This document shows, in pieces, positions 12,515-23,614 of a DNA stretch of 64,000 bases (within the stretch, counting starts at the first letter, position 1; each line of letters begins with the position of its first letter). Origin of the DNA: Ursus arctos (taxonomy: Eukaryota; Chordata; Mammalia; Carnivora; Ursidae); the NCBI RefSeq assembly GCF_023065955.2, contig NW_026622997.1, positions 22,238,001 to 22,302,000 of the forward strand, in the 5' to 3' direction. The notes beneath the pieces are model-generated. The model did no database searches. It had not been told where the DNA came from and worked only from the letters and a program-made list of their open reading frames with translations. Position numbers and translations under genes: made by a program.

Positions 12515-12960
12515 GTCTTTGTGGAAATAACCCAACTGTCCTGGGTGGATGACTGGGTAAAATGTGGTCTCTCCAGACAATGGAATATTGTTCAAAAGGA
12601 AGGACATTCTGACACACGCTACAGCATGGATGAACCCCGAAAACACTCCGAGTGAAGTAAGCCAGTCACAAAAGGACGAATACTGTGTGGATCTTCTCAT
12701 ATGAGGTCCTTACAGCCATTAAATTCACTGAGACAGAAAGTAGAATGGTGGTTGCCAAGGTCTGGGGAGACGGGGAAACAGGAGTTAGTGTTTAATGGGA
12801 ATAGAGCCTCAGTCTGGGAAGGTGAAGAGAGATCTGGAGACAGATGGGGGTGGATGGTTGCACAGCAATGAGAATGTTCTTAATGCCACATAACTGTATG
12901 CTTAGAAAGGGTTGAAATGGCAAAAAAAAAAAAATTATGCTGTGTGTATTTTATCAGAAT
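12515..12960 (+). mobile_element. LINE-1 3'-UTR fragment (old L1M type), sense
   Basis: The order of recognisable L1 3'-end blocks is 'gacaatggaatattgttcaa', then 'acagcatggatgaacc', then 'gtgaagtaagccagtcacaa', then 'gtagaatggtggttgcca', then 'taactgtatgcttagaaa', ending in an A-run near 12922-12934. This is the standard 3' tail of mammalian L1 elements. The piece is 5'-truncated and clearly diverged, and no ORF2 remains. Confidence 0.88.
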
Positions 12961-13084
12961 AGGAAGGAAGGAAGGAAGCAAGGAAGGAAGGAAGGAGGGA
13001 GGAAGGAAAGAGGGAGGGAAGGAGGGAAGGAAGGAAGGAAAGAAGGGGGGAGGGAAGGAGGGAAGGCAGGCAGGCAGGCAGGCA
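12961..13084. repeat. (GGAA/GGGA)n purine microsatellite ending in (GGCA)n
   Basis: GGAA and GGGA units run for about 110 bp and grade into 'ggcaggcaggcaggca'. It directly follows the 3' end of the LINE-1 fragment and probably grew from its tail. Open frames on both strands here are repeat artefacts. Confidence 0.95.
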
Positions 13085-13672
13085 CGCCAGCCTCTGCCCC
13101 TAAAGATCTCTGAAGTGTGAAAACCTCCTTGCTTCAATACTTGCAACAACCCAGAGGTAAAAATGTTGCGTTTCCCAAGGCTGTGTAAATTGCAGCTACT
13201 CGTAGGAATTCCCACATTAACACAGACCCAAATTTGGGTGCCGGGAGGACAGGAGCTTGCAGATCACAGAAGGCTGCGCTCTGGGGAGACCCTGCCATGT
13301 GGCCCCAGGAAATCCTCGTTGGCCAGCAGCGAGCTGGGGTGAGGGGTGGGGTGAGGATTTCCTGGTAGTGCTCTTGTAATACCTTGTTAGTGCTTGTAAT
13401 CAACACGGCCAGGATGAAAGAAGTCCGGCTGCAGAACAGAAACATTGTGCTTTAAATTAAATCAGCTCCCCGCTGTGAGCCACTTACTCCCTTCCTCCCC
13501 ACAGCCAGGGACACAATTCAGAGGTTTCTCGGCTCCCCGAGCAGCATGAGTGACCTTCAGTCTTTCCACTTAAAATCCATTCAAGATGATCACACTGGCT
13601 TAAGTAAGAGTCTCCATTCCAGCCTCCCTGCCTCTCCTCCCCTTCTCAGCGGCCCGGCTGTCATACCTCTTT

Positions 13673-13763
13673 GTGTCTGCCTCTGTCTCTCTGCCTCTGT
13701 TTCTCTGCCTGTCCCTCTGTCTCTGTCTCTGTGTGTGTGTGTGTCTCTCTCTCACACACACAC
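13673..13763. repeat. Imperfect CTCTG/GT/CA microsatellite
   Basis: TCTCTG-type units pass into a GT run, then a TC run, then a short CA run. Confidence 0.85.
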
Positions 13764-14629
13764 CGACATTGGTTTCTTTTCTGTATCTGCGTGTAAGAGT
13801 TGCTTAACCCACCTCCAAGTGCATCGCCCTTCTACCTGGCTCAGAACTGACAGTGAGATTTTCACCTCCTCGCCCTCCTTTCTCCTCTCTGAAGAACAAG
13901 GAACCAGATGGCCATCCCCCAGTCTCCCAGCGTGAGTTTGACTGACAGGAGCCTTTGATAAACCTCAGAAGAATGAAGTCATCTCCAGGTCACTGCTGCT
14001 GCCTGGCCTTTAACACCCCACACAGACCACCATTATCTGCTGAATAGGAGACAAAGAAAATTAGCCCTGCTTCCCCATCACCCCCATTATTTCCAGGCTG
14101 ATTTAAACAAGGAAGCAATGAGATGCCCTTCACTTTCCTCCAAAAGGTACAAATGTCAGCTGTTAAAAAATGCAAACAAGAGGCTTTCCTATGTTAATGG
14201 CTGGGTTTCTTTGTTGGGGCTGAGGAGTGGAAAGTACATTTTATTCTCTGCCTTTGAGGAAAGACTTAACAAGCTACTAAACAACTTCCTTAACTACCCA
14301 TACCTTAGACCAGCTGGTGAGTACGCTTAAGCTTCAGGTTTCAGCGGGAAAAGAAAGATGGAAGGGAAGCTTCATTTCTAGTCTTTAACAGCAGATAATC
14401 GCAGAACCTGGAGAGAAGAGTGAAAGAAGTTTCCTATCATTTTAACCCTAAATTTTGAAAAAGAAGAAAAGATCTTCTCCCCTTTACCCAAAATATTTTT
14501 TTTTCCCCTAGAAACTAAATGTTTAAGTGTCAGCAGAGCTAAAAATGAGGCATGGGTACCATGTGCCCTTCTAGATATGACCTCGGTGGAGATGGTTGCT
14601 GATTGTCTCTTGCCATGTTGTGAAGGGCA

Positions 14630-14632
<3 letters not shown>

Positions 14633-14673
<41 letters not shown>
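14633..14673. repeat. (GT)n microsatellite
   Basis: This is a pure GT run of about 20 units. It is likely polymorphic and Z-DNA-prone. Confidence 0.95.
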
Positions 14674-14677
<4 letters not shown>

Positions 14678-15310
14678 TATTTGTTGCTATGGGTTAGTAC
14701 CCCAGTGTTAACTGGAAAATGGAAAATTATGGCAGAAAGGTCCATTATTAGGAAGGAATTTGTTTCACAATTCCACAGTTACTGAGTATTGGGGGTTAGA
14801 GTAAATTTTCTTTGCATGACAGTCCACACTTCTAAGAGGGCATTGTTTGCTGTTGCCATCATCCGGGCTATCTGACTTTACAACTGTGGGTTCTATACAG
14901 GGATTGCATATAGGGGTTCTATATAGAACAACTGTTCTATAACAGGGGATTGCAATAAAAAAGCAGATCTCAGAAAGATCACGGTAATCTAGATAAATTA
15001 AGGACTCAATCAATAGACGCTTGTTAGCTATCTGAGCCGGACAGTACAGGAAGTCACTCAGGAGGTACTAATTTGGAGACAGTCCCCATAAGGAGTTCAC
15101 AGTCAGGACACTGGAGCGAGACTAGACTTCATTCCTAATAGATAGATAGGATCTAAATAAGTAAAACCAGGAAGGGGAGAAACAAAAGCCTGGGGAAGAA
15201 AGAACTGTGTTGAGAGATTTCTTCGGAATGGGAAGCACTTGTCTGAGTGAGGTGAAAAGAAAGTAAGAATCAAATTGTTGGTGTCTGGATGAGGAACTCA
15301 CACTTTCTTT

Positions 15311-15697
15311 CTGCATTCGGTGGCAGGGCTGCCATAACAAAACACTACAGACTGGGCGGCTTAGGGATAGAAATGTATTTCTCACAGTTATAGAGGCTGG
15401 AAGACCAAGAGCAAGGTGTTGACACCTTGTTGGCAGGTTTGGTTTCTTCTAAAGATTCTCTCTTCGGCCTGCAGGCTGCCACCTCCGTGATGTATCCCCC
15501 CATGACCTTTCCTCAGCGTGTGACCATGTCTGTCTCTTTCTCTTCTTGTAAGAACATCATTGATGTTAGATGAGGACCCTACTCTTCTGTCTTCATTTGG
15601 CTTTAATTACCTCCTTAAAGGCCCCATCTTCAGACACAGTCACATTGGGGCTTAGGGCTTCAACAATGAATTCTGAGGTGACGTAATTGTCCCTAAC
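15311..15697 (-). mobile_element. Solo LTR of ERVL-MaLR type (MST/MLT1-like), antisense
   Basis: The + strand reads 'gcagggctgccataacaaaa' near the left end, then 'ctcacagttatagaggctgg', 'acctccttaaaggccccatc' and 'cagacacagtcacattgggg', and ends 'gtccctaaca'. Its reverse complement therefore begins TGTTAGGG and carries the usual MaLR LTR blocks in order. No internal region is attached, so I read it as a solo LTR. Old and diverged. Confidence 0.88.
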
Positions 15698-16714
15698 ACT
15701 TCCCTAGATAATGAGAAGGCAACAGAGTGATGGGAGAGGGGACCCACTGGATGAAAATTGCCTTAGATGCACAAGTGATTAGTGAAGAGAGAGGCTAACT
15801 AAGAGACAAATCAGAAGGTTCTAAAATAGGCAGCAGGTAAACCGGACAGGGCCTGAGTTTGATATCAGCAGCAAAAAGAACTAGATGCAAAGGAAAAGCA
15901 TAAAGAGAAAATGAATAGGACTTGATGACTGATTAGATATAGCGTACAAAAGAAAAGACATCCTCAGATCATTAGTTCTGAGAGACTGGGAAAATGGTTG
16001 AAATACAGAGCGAGCACATCAGAATACAGTTACCACAAGATAGAGTAGAAAGATCCTAAGTTTTGCAGCCAGACATACTAGTTAAAAAATTAAACTCTGT
16101 CACCTTTTAGATATGCAGCTGTAGCAATTTACTTAACCTTCCTGGGCCTCAATTTCCTCTCGTATCCAGTTGGGATGATAGAACCAACCACAGGGAGTGG
16201 CTTATGTTTTATGGATTCGACTGTCAGGAAGAGTTCAAAGTTACTCTGACAGATGGCGGAAGAACCTTAAGGACGATGTACCATTCAAATTTCACTGAGA
16301 TTTTTTTTAGGTAAAAGAGTATAGAATAAATGAGACCTAGAACAGCCGTGTAGATGTAGGAGTCACACCAAACCATGAGATAAACATGGAAGGTCTAATA
16401 TAGCAGCTTTCCCTGACAAGAGAACAAGCCTGAGCTTGGGCACGCTCAATAGGAATGCAGCTCTTGAAAACCCTGAAGTAGTTCTTTGCACTGGAAGGTA
16501 GGACATATAAAAACAAGTGAAAGGAATAAAATAGTGGGCTGAGGAGGAGATGGGATCATCTCACACAGACCAATGAAAGGTTACTGTTTGGGGACTAGTA
16601 TTCCATTTTTCATCCCCACAGAAGATGGGACAAGAATAAAAATGGACTCAAAGCAAATCAGAAGAAACATAAATTATCTCTGTGAAAGAAATTCTGACAA
16701 TGTGGTTAAGCATA
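15698..16714. other. No gene identified; contains a MIR relic
   Basis: Apart from the MIR at 16030-16200 I see no feature. AT-rich unique sequence. Confidence 0.5.
16030..16200 (+). mobile_element. MIR SINE relic, sense
   Basis: The order 'agttttgcagccagacatac', 'tgtagcaatttacttaacct' and 'gggcctcaatttcctct' matches the MIR core (tRNA-derived SINE of early mammals). Strongly diverged. Confidence 0.75.
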
Positions 16715-17127
16715 TGCTATTGGCTGAATTATTCCTCTCCCCTTTCCTCAAAAAAAAAAAAAAAAAATTCCATGTTGAAGTAAACCCCTCCATACCTCAG
16801 AATAGGACTGTATTCAGAGATAGGGTCTTTAGAGAGGAGATTAAGTCAAATGAGGTCATTAGGCTGGATCCTAATCCAATAGGATCAGTGAATTTATAAA
16901 AAGTGGTGATTAGGACACAAGAGGAGACACCAGGAAGGCACGTACACAGAAAAAAAGGCCATATGAAGACACAGCAAGGCGATGGCCATCTACAAGCCAA
17001 GGAGAGAGGATTCAGAAGAAACCAATCCTGCCTACACCTTGATCTCAGACTTCTAGCCTCTAGAACTGTGAGGAAATACATTTCTGTTGTTTAAACCACC
17101 AAGTCTGTGGTATTTTGTCACAGCAGC
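16715..17127 (+). mobile_element. LTR of ERVL-MaLR type, 5' portion, split by a later provirus
   Basis: Typical MaLR LTR blocks occur in order: 'ttggctgaattattcctc', 'ccatgttgaagtaaacccct', 'atagggtctttagagaggag', 'tcaaatgaggtcattaggct', 'ggccatctacaagccaagga', 'agaagaaaccaatcctgcc' and 'gtctgtggtattttgtcaca'. The LTR stops abruptly at 'cacagcagc' where the provirus begins at 17128. Its missing last bases reappear at 23202-23214 after the provirus. A 17-19 bp A-run at about 16750-16768 interrupts it. Confidence 0.92.
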
Positions 17128-17600
17128 TGATGGGGTTCAGGACATGCCACCACCCAAAAAGACATGGCACCTTGGCATTTTAAATATTTTAAGCTGAAGG
17201 AGTTTGAGAAAATAGCAAAAGCAGGAAGGTCACTCTGACCTTCCCCTGCTCATCTTGACTGAAACATGCCATAAAACCCTCATTTGACAGGTGCCCTCCC
17301 TGAACCTGGAGGAAAGGAGCATCCTTATCTCTGAAGTCAAAAGGACACTACGAAGAATCTTAAGTTTCCCTGTTTACTACACTTACTTCATACTCCTTAA
17401 CCTGTCTGATTTCTCCACAACTGTCCACTTCCGTCAAATCGATATAATACTGTTAGTCTTCATTTCCTTATGAAGGCCCTATAGCATGTAAAACTTACAG
17501 TAAATTTGTTGCATTTCTGCTTAATCTGTCTTTGTCAGTTTAATTTTCAGACCCAACCAGGGACCCCATGAGAGTCGAGGAAATTTTTTCCTCCCCTCCA
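17128..17600 (+). mobile_element. 5' LTR of an endogenous retrovirus
   Basis: It begins TGATGGGGTTCAGG and ends CTCCCCTCCA, and aligns along its length with the second LTR at 22701-23197 in the same orientation (shared blocks include 'ttttaaatattttaag', 'ggagcatccttatct', 'tctttgtcagttta' and 'ttttcctcccct'). It is preceded by the 4-bp target duplication CAGC (17124-17127). The poly(A) signal position reads 'agtaaa', a decayed AATAAA. The two LTRs are clearly diverged, so the insertion is old. A 4-bp duplication favours a gammaretrovirus-like (ERV1) element, but the family name is inference. Confidence 0.9.
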
Positions 17601-19009
17601 GTTTCTGGCATCCAAATGTAAAACACCATCAGTTGAAGGCACCTTGCTTAATGCAAAAGCTGCAGTTGAGAGATCCTGACCTCAGACAGCAGCTGGCACA
17701 AGGTTAGAGTTCCTACCATGTCAGTCTCTTGGATCTCTGTCTATGGGGGCTGGTTGAGTAAAGGTGCTAAGAGTCTTTTCATTTCCAAATAAAAGTTAGC
17801 AGAAGAAAAACAGTTGTCTAAAAATTAGTTCTTTGGATTACGACTCGGGTTAAAATTTCATTTGGGGTACCCATTGATTATCAACTCCTTCCCTCCCAAG
17901 GACAGTTATTGTTTTCCTGCTTGTCTCTTTTTTTGTGTCCTTGGCTTAGCTTTGTACCCATCAAGGCAGACAAGTGTTGGTTTGTGTCTGTGCAGTTGGC
18001 CGGTTGTCAGACTGGAGACCCAAAATATGTCTGTCCAGAAAGTGGCTGCAGCCCATTTGCAGTTAATACAGTACCAGCTATTGCCAGTTCTCAAGAAAAT
18101 TGTCTTAAGTCTGTCTTTCTTTCCGCAATCTTTGAGAGTGGTTCTGGATCTTGGAAGGGTAGCACCTTTTGCATCTTCTTTGGGGATGCCTCTTGCATCC
18201 CTGGTTAAATACTGATTTTGGTTTCAAGTTATTGATAGATATAACTTTGGTTTAAATACTCAAATTTTTTTTTAAAGACTTCTGTGGCCAAAAGTTGGCC
18301 AAACTGGAGGCTGATACTCAGAGCTTGATAAAAACTAGTTTTTTAAAGGCCTTTTCTCCTAAGCTAAGTGGAACTATGTATTTTGAGGGAAAGAACATTC
18401 TGAAGCTTATGTAGAACAATTTATTCAAACATTCCAAAGACACATAGCTCTAAATCTAGAACAGCTTAGTTGAAGAGCTTCTCTCTGATATAAAGAAGGA
18501 AAGTTGAAGGTAATTAAGATACAGGACAGGTGGGCCAGCCCTTTGATATCATTCAGGCAATGGCCCAATTCTTTAAGAATTATAAAGAACTGCCTTTGTC
18601 TTATCAATCAAGTCTTTACAAAACCAGAAACTTGGCCCTTGAAGCAATTCAGAGCCCACCTATCCATACCAATCACCAAACCTCCCATATTCATCTCAGA
18701 ATGCTTGCAAATACTAGAAAAGATCAGGATACTAGAAACAGAGCTGCCCTGCACTTAAGAAAAAGAAGGACATTTAAATATTAATAACACTAGACTTCTG
18801 ACCTGACACGTTAGGTACCTGACACACGGCTAAAATTTTAAAACAAAAGCTATAAGGCTTCTATTTGTATCTCTCTCTCTCTCTTTTTCTCTCCCTCCCT
18901 CTCTCTCTCTCTCTCTATATATATGTATATACACACACACACACACGCAAACTCTATAATATAGAGTTTTACTATATATATAAACTATACATCTATATAT
19001 AGTGTTTTA

Positions 19010-19043
<34 letters not shown>

Positions 19044-22000
19044 ATATATATATAGTGTGTGTGTATACATACATACATACATATCTCCAAATTAATTTAT
19101 AAAATTCCCTAAAAGAAGTTCTACTCAGGTTGGCTTACATATAAATAAGCACTCATACAAATTAAGTACTTCTAAAACTCTCAGTAATATAGTAACTAAC
19201 CCGAATGTTTTCTTAAGTTCACATTATCTAGGATGATCTTTGGCAAATAAAGCTGGTTTTTAAATTGTTCACAAAACAAAAATAGGCATGCCTTCAGAGT
19301 TGTCAGCATTAAATATAATGCAAACATACAATTTTTTTCTGCCTAGGTTTACTATTCAAACAAGCCTATGTTATCTTTGCTACATGATTAAGATTATGAA
19401 ACTATAAATTCAACCTAAGAACAAAATGTACAATAAAAATGAATTGCTTGATGCATGTCAAGCATGGCAGTTAAAAAAAAAAAAGAGGGAAGAACCATAT
19501 GTTTAACTTTTTAGGTTCTCTGCTTCAATGGTGTTTTGATACTTTGCTGCTTTGTCAATTAGAAAAATAAGAAGATGGCTAACTTTGTTTAGTCTCATGA
19601 AATTTTCAGAAGTAATTCAAATATAGATGTTAAAAACGAGTAAATCAAAGGGATGTAAGTAGGATAAAAGTTTATAAATGAACTTTTCAACAAAATTATG
19701 TTTTATAATGTCTACTTAAAAAGTGTCAAAAATCTTTTTGATAACTTTAAACCTTAAAGATATACAAAGTTAGGCTAAATGATTAAGATTCACTGGATAT
19801 AGAGATTATTTCTAAATAAAATAAAACATGAAAATATGAATGGCTGAGCATAAGTTTGTCTACCTTTGGGATATTGTTTTTATATAGTGTAGAGAAGCTA
19901 GATATTTTCGGGTCAGTTAATAAACATGATAAATTGTACTGTGGAAAAAACGTATGCCTCTGGAAATTATGAAGTGATGTATTAATGAATTTGCTACAGA
20001 ATAATGGTATGCACACGTCCGTTCACAATTGCTTACTTCCTATTTTACACTGAAAAGAAAGATTACTGATTAAAAATTCTAATTAATATATGGAAATGAA
20101 ACTAATAAGAATAATAAGGGTAAAAAAACCCCTCTGTATGCAAGGAAAATAAGATGTGTTTTAGCAAGGTAAAGTAGAATGACTAGTTGTTACAGAATGA
20201 GAAAGAGAAAAAATAGAGGACAAAAACTGAATGGATAAAAAAAATTGTAGGCAGTTGCAAAAAAAAAGGAATTTTATGTGTGGTTAAGCTGCTAAGATTG
20301 AATAGATTTGCTTATAAATTCTTTTTGTTTTTTTAATGGACCTGTTAAAGTATATTGGTGCAAAACTAGAATTTGGTTTCTCTCTCTACTAAAACAAGCG
20401 TTTCTTAGATTATTGATCTGGTCTTAATAAGAAATTGCAAAAAAACACAAAAGTTTTTTTTTAACCTTTTAAGTAATTTCTCTGAGAAACCAGGATTTTG
20501 TGTCTTAAAATGTTTTTCTGTCCTTTGTGTTGTCTTTATTAGGTCTTTGATTAGTTAAAAAAAAAAAAACCCAAACTTTCTCAACATTAAAGAGCTAAGG
20601 TGTTTTTTTCTTTTTTAACATTCATCCAATACAGCCATCTATATTTATCTTTTAAATATTTTATTGCCACCTTGGTTAACTAGATAATTAAGTATTGTTT
20701 TATAATGAGATGTGATCCTATTTTGTGAAGTCTGACCTGGGCCATTATGTACAGTTTCCCCCAAATCAACATCCAAATGGAGTTTTTTTGACCTCAAACT
20801 AACTTTGAAATTTCTCAGAGGGTCCCTAGAAAAAATCTCAAAAGATTCTCCTCAGACCACGTAAAAGAGAGATGGGAACATTAATTAGATTTATTTGGTA
20901 TGTTAAATTACATGTAAAGCAGTACCAGATAGGAAGTGATGCTAAACCTTCATAGGTTATAGGTGTATGGATATTCGAGAAATTACATCAAGTTCATAGA
21001 CATTTGTCCGTACCCTCATTGTCCAATTACTGCATTAAAATGTTGTATGTCACAGAAATAACTAAATTTCCTTATCAAATGAACTCTTACCAGATCTTTA
21101 ACCATGGCCATTTTTAAGCCATTTGTCATTCACAGACAGTTATTGATCTCCTGGGACTGTGAAAGCATTAGCAATGAGCTACAGGTGACAATGTTCCATG
21201 ACAAAATCACTGGCATAACATTGGGACCTCTCCACTGGACTGAACAAGAATTTCTAGAATTAGTGAAGAAGCTGATAAATTCATAGAACTACTAATTCAA
21301 GATCGAGCTGAATAAGAATTAATTACAGGGAACTGAATGGACTGATGAGGATAATTATAATTTTTATAACTTTTTGTTTGAAACATTACTGGTTCTTTAG
21401 TGTTTTGTTTTCCAGATTTAAGGAAACCTTTTCCTCTTTTCTCTGAAGCTATGTGTAACTTACAGAAGTTTAATGAAGTATGCCTTTGTGAACAAAGATG
21501 AAATGATTACTTTTTCTTCCTACCAGGTCCCTCCAGAATTCAGAAACTCTTACTAAGTATTCTTATTTTCATGGCAATGTAGTTATTTGCATAAGTTCAA
21601 TAATCCATTTTTGTAGATTTTATGTCCTTTTAACAGGATGCAATTGGAAACATTGCTTATGTTATCAAGGCTTTGACTGGAATGTTATATTTGAGAATGA
21701 TGTGCCTACAATCACGTATGACCAGACACCTTTAAGGAACTAAGGTTGACCCTATGGAAACAACAAAACCCCTTGAAAAAATCACCTGATGCTTTTTTTT
21801 TCAGGGTTTCTATCCTTACCAGTTGAGTAAGAAAATTTACTTCCTGGCAGACTCAGGAACTAAACAATATTTGGGAGACAAAAAGCAAAGAATTCACCCA
21901 AATTCATATGTATTATAGACCTAGTCTGATGGAGAACCCTTGGCGTGGCTTCCAAGCGTCAAGAGGCTTTTAGAAGTCCAATCTGAGATTCTTTATGAGA

Positions 22001-22700
22001 AGTTCCAGCAAAGCAGACTCGGAAAAAAAAAAAAAAGTGGTTGTGGTCAATTATTATTTTGCCTGTACTTACGCAAGCAATGGGACCATGTTAAATGAGA
22101 CTAGATTTATTCTGCAGACAATTAGTCTTACAATAATGTTTGATAGAAATGGAGGAGACTAGAGAAAAAATTTATATTTCAATGGAAAACTATAACACAG
22201 TCTTTTGGGTATTAATTGTCTTTTTGCCCTTTGTCATTCAGGTTTTGTTATCTATCTCTACACTGGACGAGATCCTGAATTCTCATTTCCTCTGCTACCT
22301 GGCTGCCACTCTCCAAATGAACCTTTCCACTTTTTCTTCTACCCTTCTGACTTGGAATCACTAAAGTTAAACCTGCCGGTCTTCTTTGGCCCTGCAAGCT
22401 CAAACTGTCCAGCCTGACGACATCGCCAGAGGCATTCAAACTGCAAACCAAAAACATCTATTACATTGCCATTGTCTGCCTTCCTCCAGAAGATGCCTTG
22501 AGTCCAACATCTAGAAATCTTCTGGACTTACTGCCCTCTGGACTTAAAAACTGAGTTTCTAGTTTGTTCTAACCATGAAGCTTTGTTTTTCTTTTGTTTT
22601 TACAGAAATACCCAGGACTAAGAGACTCGTTTGATGGGTTTGGGGAAATCGGCTCAGTTTCTGAACTGTGAAAGTTGGGGAGAAGTTTCAGATGGCAGAA
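17601..22700 (+). mobile_element. Internal region of the provirus; no intact retroviral gene
   Basis: About 5.1 kb lies between the two matching LTRs. It is AT-rich and full of stops; the longest frames are about 70-120 codons. I could not recognise gag, protease, polymerase or envelope motifs, so it is either a heavily decayed genome or a non-autonomous element. A cysteine-containing frame at 17909-18208 and a frame at 21104-21286 are the most protein-like pieces and match nothing I know. A possible splice-acceptor-like tract ('ccctttgtcattcag') ends near 22241. A purine-rich segment around 22670-22685 could be the remains of the polypurine tract. Confidence 0.75.
18870..19085. repeat. Compound microsatellite (CT)n-(TA)n-(CA)n-(TG)n-(TACA)n
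   Basis: CT, TA, CA, TA, TG, TA, TG and TACA runs follow one another inside the provirus interior. Complementary CA and TG arms and the inverted repeat 18949-18957/18961-18969 ('aaactctat' with 'atagagttt') would allow a long hairpin. Confidence 0.9.
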
Positions 22701-23197
22701 TGATGGGGTTCAGGACTTACTGCCCCAAATACGGCACCCCAACATATTAAATATTTTAAGTTGAAGGAGTTTTGAGAAAACAGCAGAAGCAAGAAGGTCA
22801 CTTTTATCACCTTCCTGCTCTTCTCCCCTGAAACCCTGATATGAAAGGTTGCACTTCCTATATCCAGAGGAAAAGAGCATCCTTATCTTTGAAGACAAAG
22901 GGATGCCAGGAAGAATCTGAACAAACAGGGCTTGCTCAGCTTCCCCTAGGCTACTACACCTACCACATATTCCTTAACCTATGATATTCCCCTGTGACTT
23001 CACCCTTCATCAAACCTACATAAAAATACACAGCTCTTTCTTTGGGTCTTCATTTCCTCAAGAAGGCACCCCCGTTTCATAAAACTTATATTAAATAAAT
23101 GTGTATGTTTTCCTCCTGTTAATAGGTCTTTGTCAGTTTAGTTTTTAGTCTCAGCCAGGGACCCTGGAAGGTAGAGGAAAACTTTTCCTCCCCTACA
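22701..23197 (+). mobile_element. 3' LTR of the endogenous retrovirus
   Basis: It starts TGATGGGGTTCAGG like the 5' LTR and ends CCCCTACA. It keeps a TATA-like 'cataaaaatac' near 23020 and an intact poly(A) signal AATAAA at 23094-23099, about 75 bp further on. It is followed by CAGC (23198-23201), the same 4 bp that precede the 5' LTR. It is about 24 bp longer than the 5' copy because of small indels. Confidence 0.9.
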
Positions 23198-23214
23198 CAG
23201 CCTTAGTAATACAG
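23198..23214 (+). mobile_element. Target duplication and last bases of the split MaLR LTR
   Basis: CAGC (23198-23201) repeats 17124-17127. The bases that follow, 'cttagtaatacag', are the expected end of the MaLR LTR interrupted at 17127 (consensus form '..gcagccctagcaaactaatacag'). This tiny fragment shows the order of insertion. Confidence 0.8.
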
Positions 23215-23404
23215 CACCCATTACTCAGCACTCATGCACACGTTACTCAGCACATAATACAGCACACATATACAGTTATATATACAATTTACATATATAT
23301 AATAAATTGAATCCAGTATTCAAGATGTGATTGACCAGAGGAACAGATTACTTGGTTTGGAGAATATATTCTCACTGTAATATAAAAAATAGCATATGTT
23401 TCTT

Positions 23405-23614
23405 TCTTTCTTTCTTTTTTTTTTTTTTTTGAGATTTTATTTATTCGACAGAGATAAAGACAGCCAGCGAGAGAGGGGACACAAGCAGGGGGAGTGGGAG
23501 AGGAAGAAGCAGTTTCCTAGCGGAGGAGCCTGATGTGGGGCTCGATCCCATAACACTGGGATCACGCCCTGAGCCGAAGGCAGACGCTTAACCGCTGTGC
23601 CACCCAGGCGCCCC
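23405..23614 (-). mobile_element. Can-SINE (bear-type subfamily), antisense
   Basis: It has the same body blocks as the copy at 1752, with a long T-rich tail (23405-23430) and the head 'gccacccaggcgcccc'. Its target duplication is 'aaaatagcatatgtttct' (23387-23404) against 23615-23632 with one difference. Low divergence suggests a fairly recent insertion. Confidence 0.97.

Larger units (their letters stand above)
13085..15310. other. No gene identified; unique sequence with microsatellites
   Basis: The 129-codon + frame at 13546-13935 runs through the CT/GT microsatellite and shows no domain. A good-looking splice donor ('cagctggtgagtacgc' near 14309-14324) has no coding partner that I can identify. 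Nothing else is supported. Confidence 0.5.

Noticed and set aside
13546..13935. 129-codon + strand frame
   Set aside because: The middle is encoded by CT/GT microsatellite sequence; composition is Ser/Leu/Val repeats.
14270..14330. Strong splice donor 'ctggtgagt' as the end of a possible exon
   Set aside because: The preceding frame has no recognisable coding content and the acceptor-like site near 14146 is weak; donor-like sequences are common by chance.
17909..18208. Cysteine-bearing frame as a possible captured host or envelope gene
   Set aside because: I could not connect it to any family. It lies inside a decayed provirus and has no supporting neighbours, so it is only mentioned under the proviral interior.
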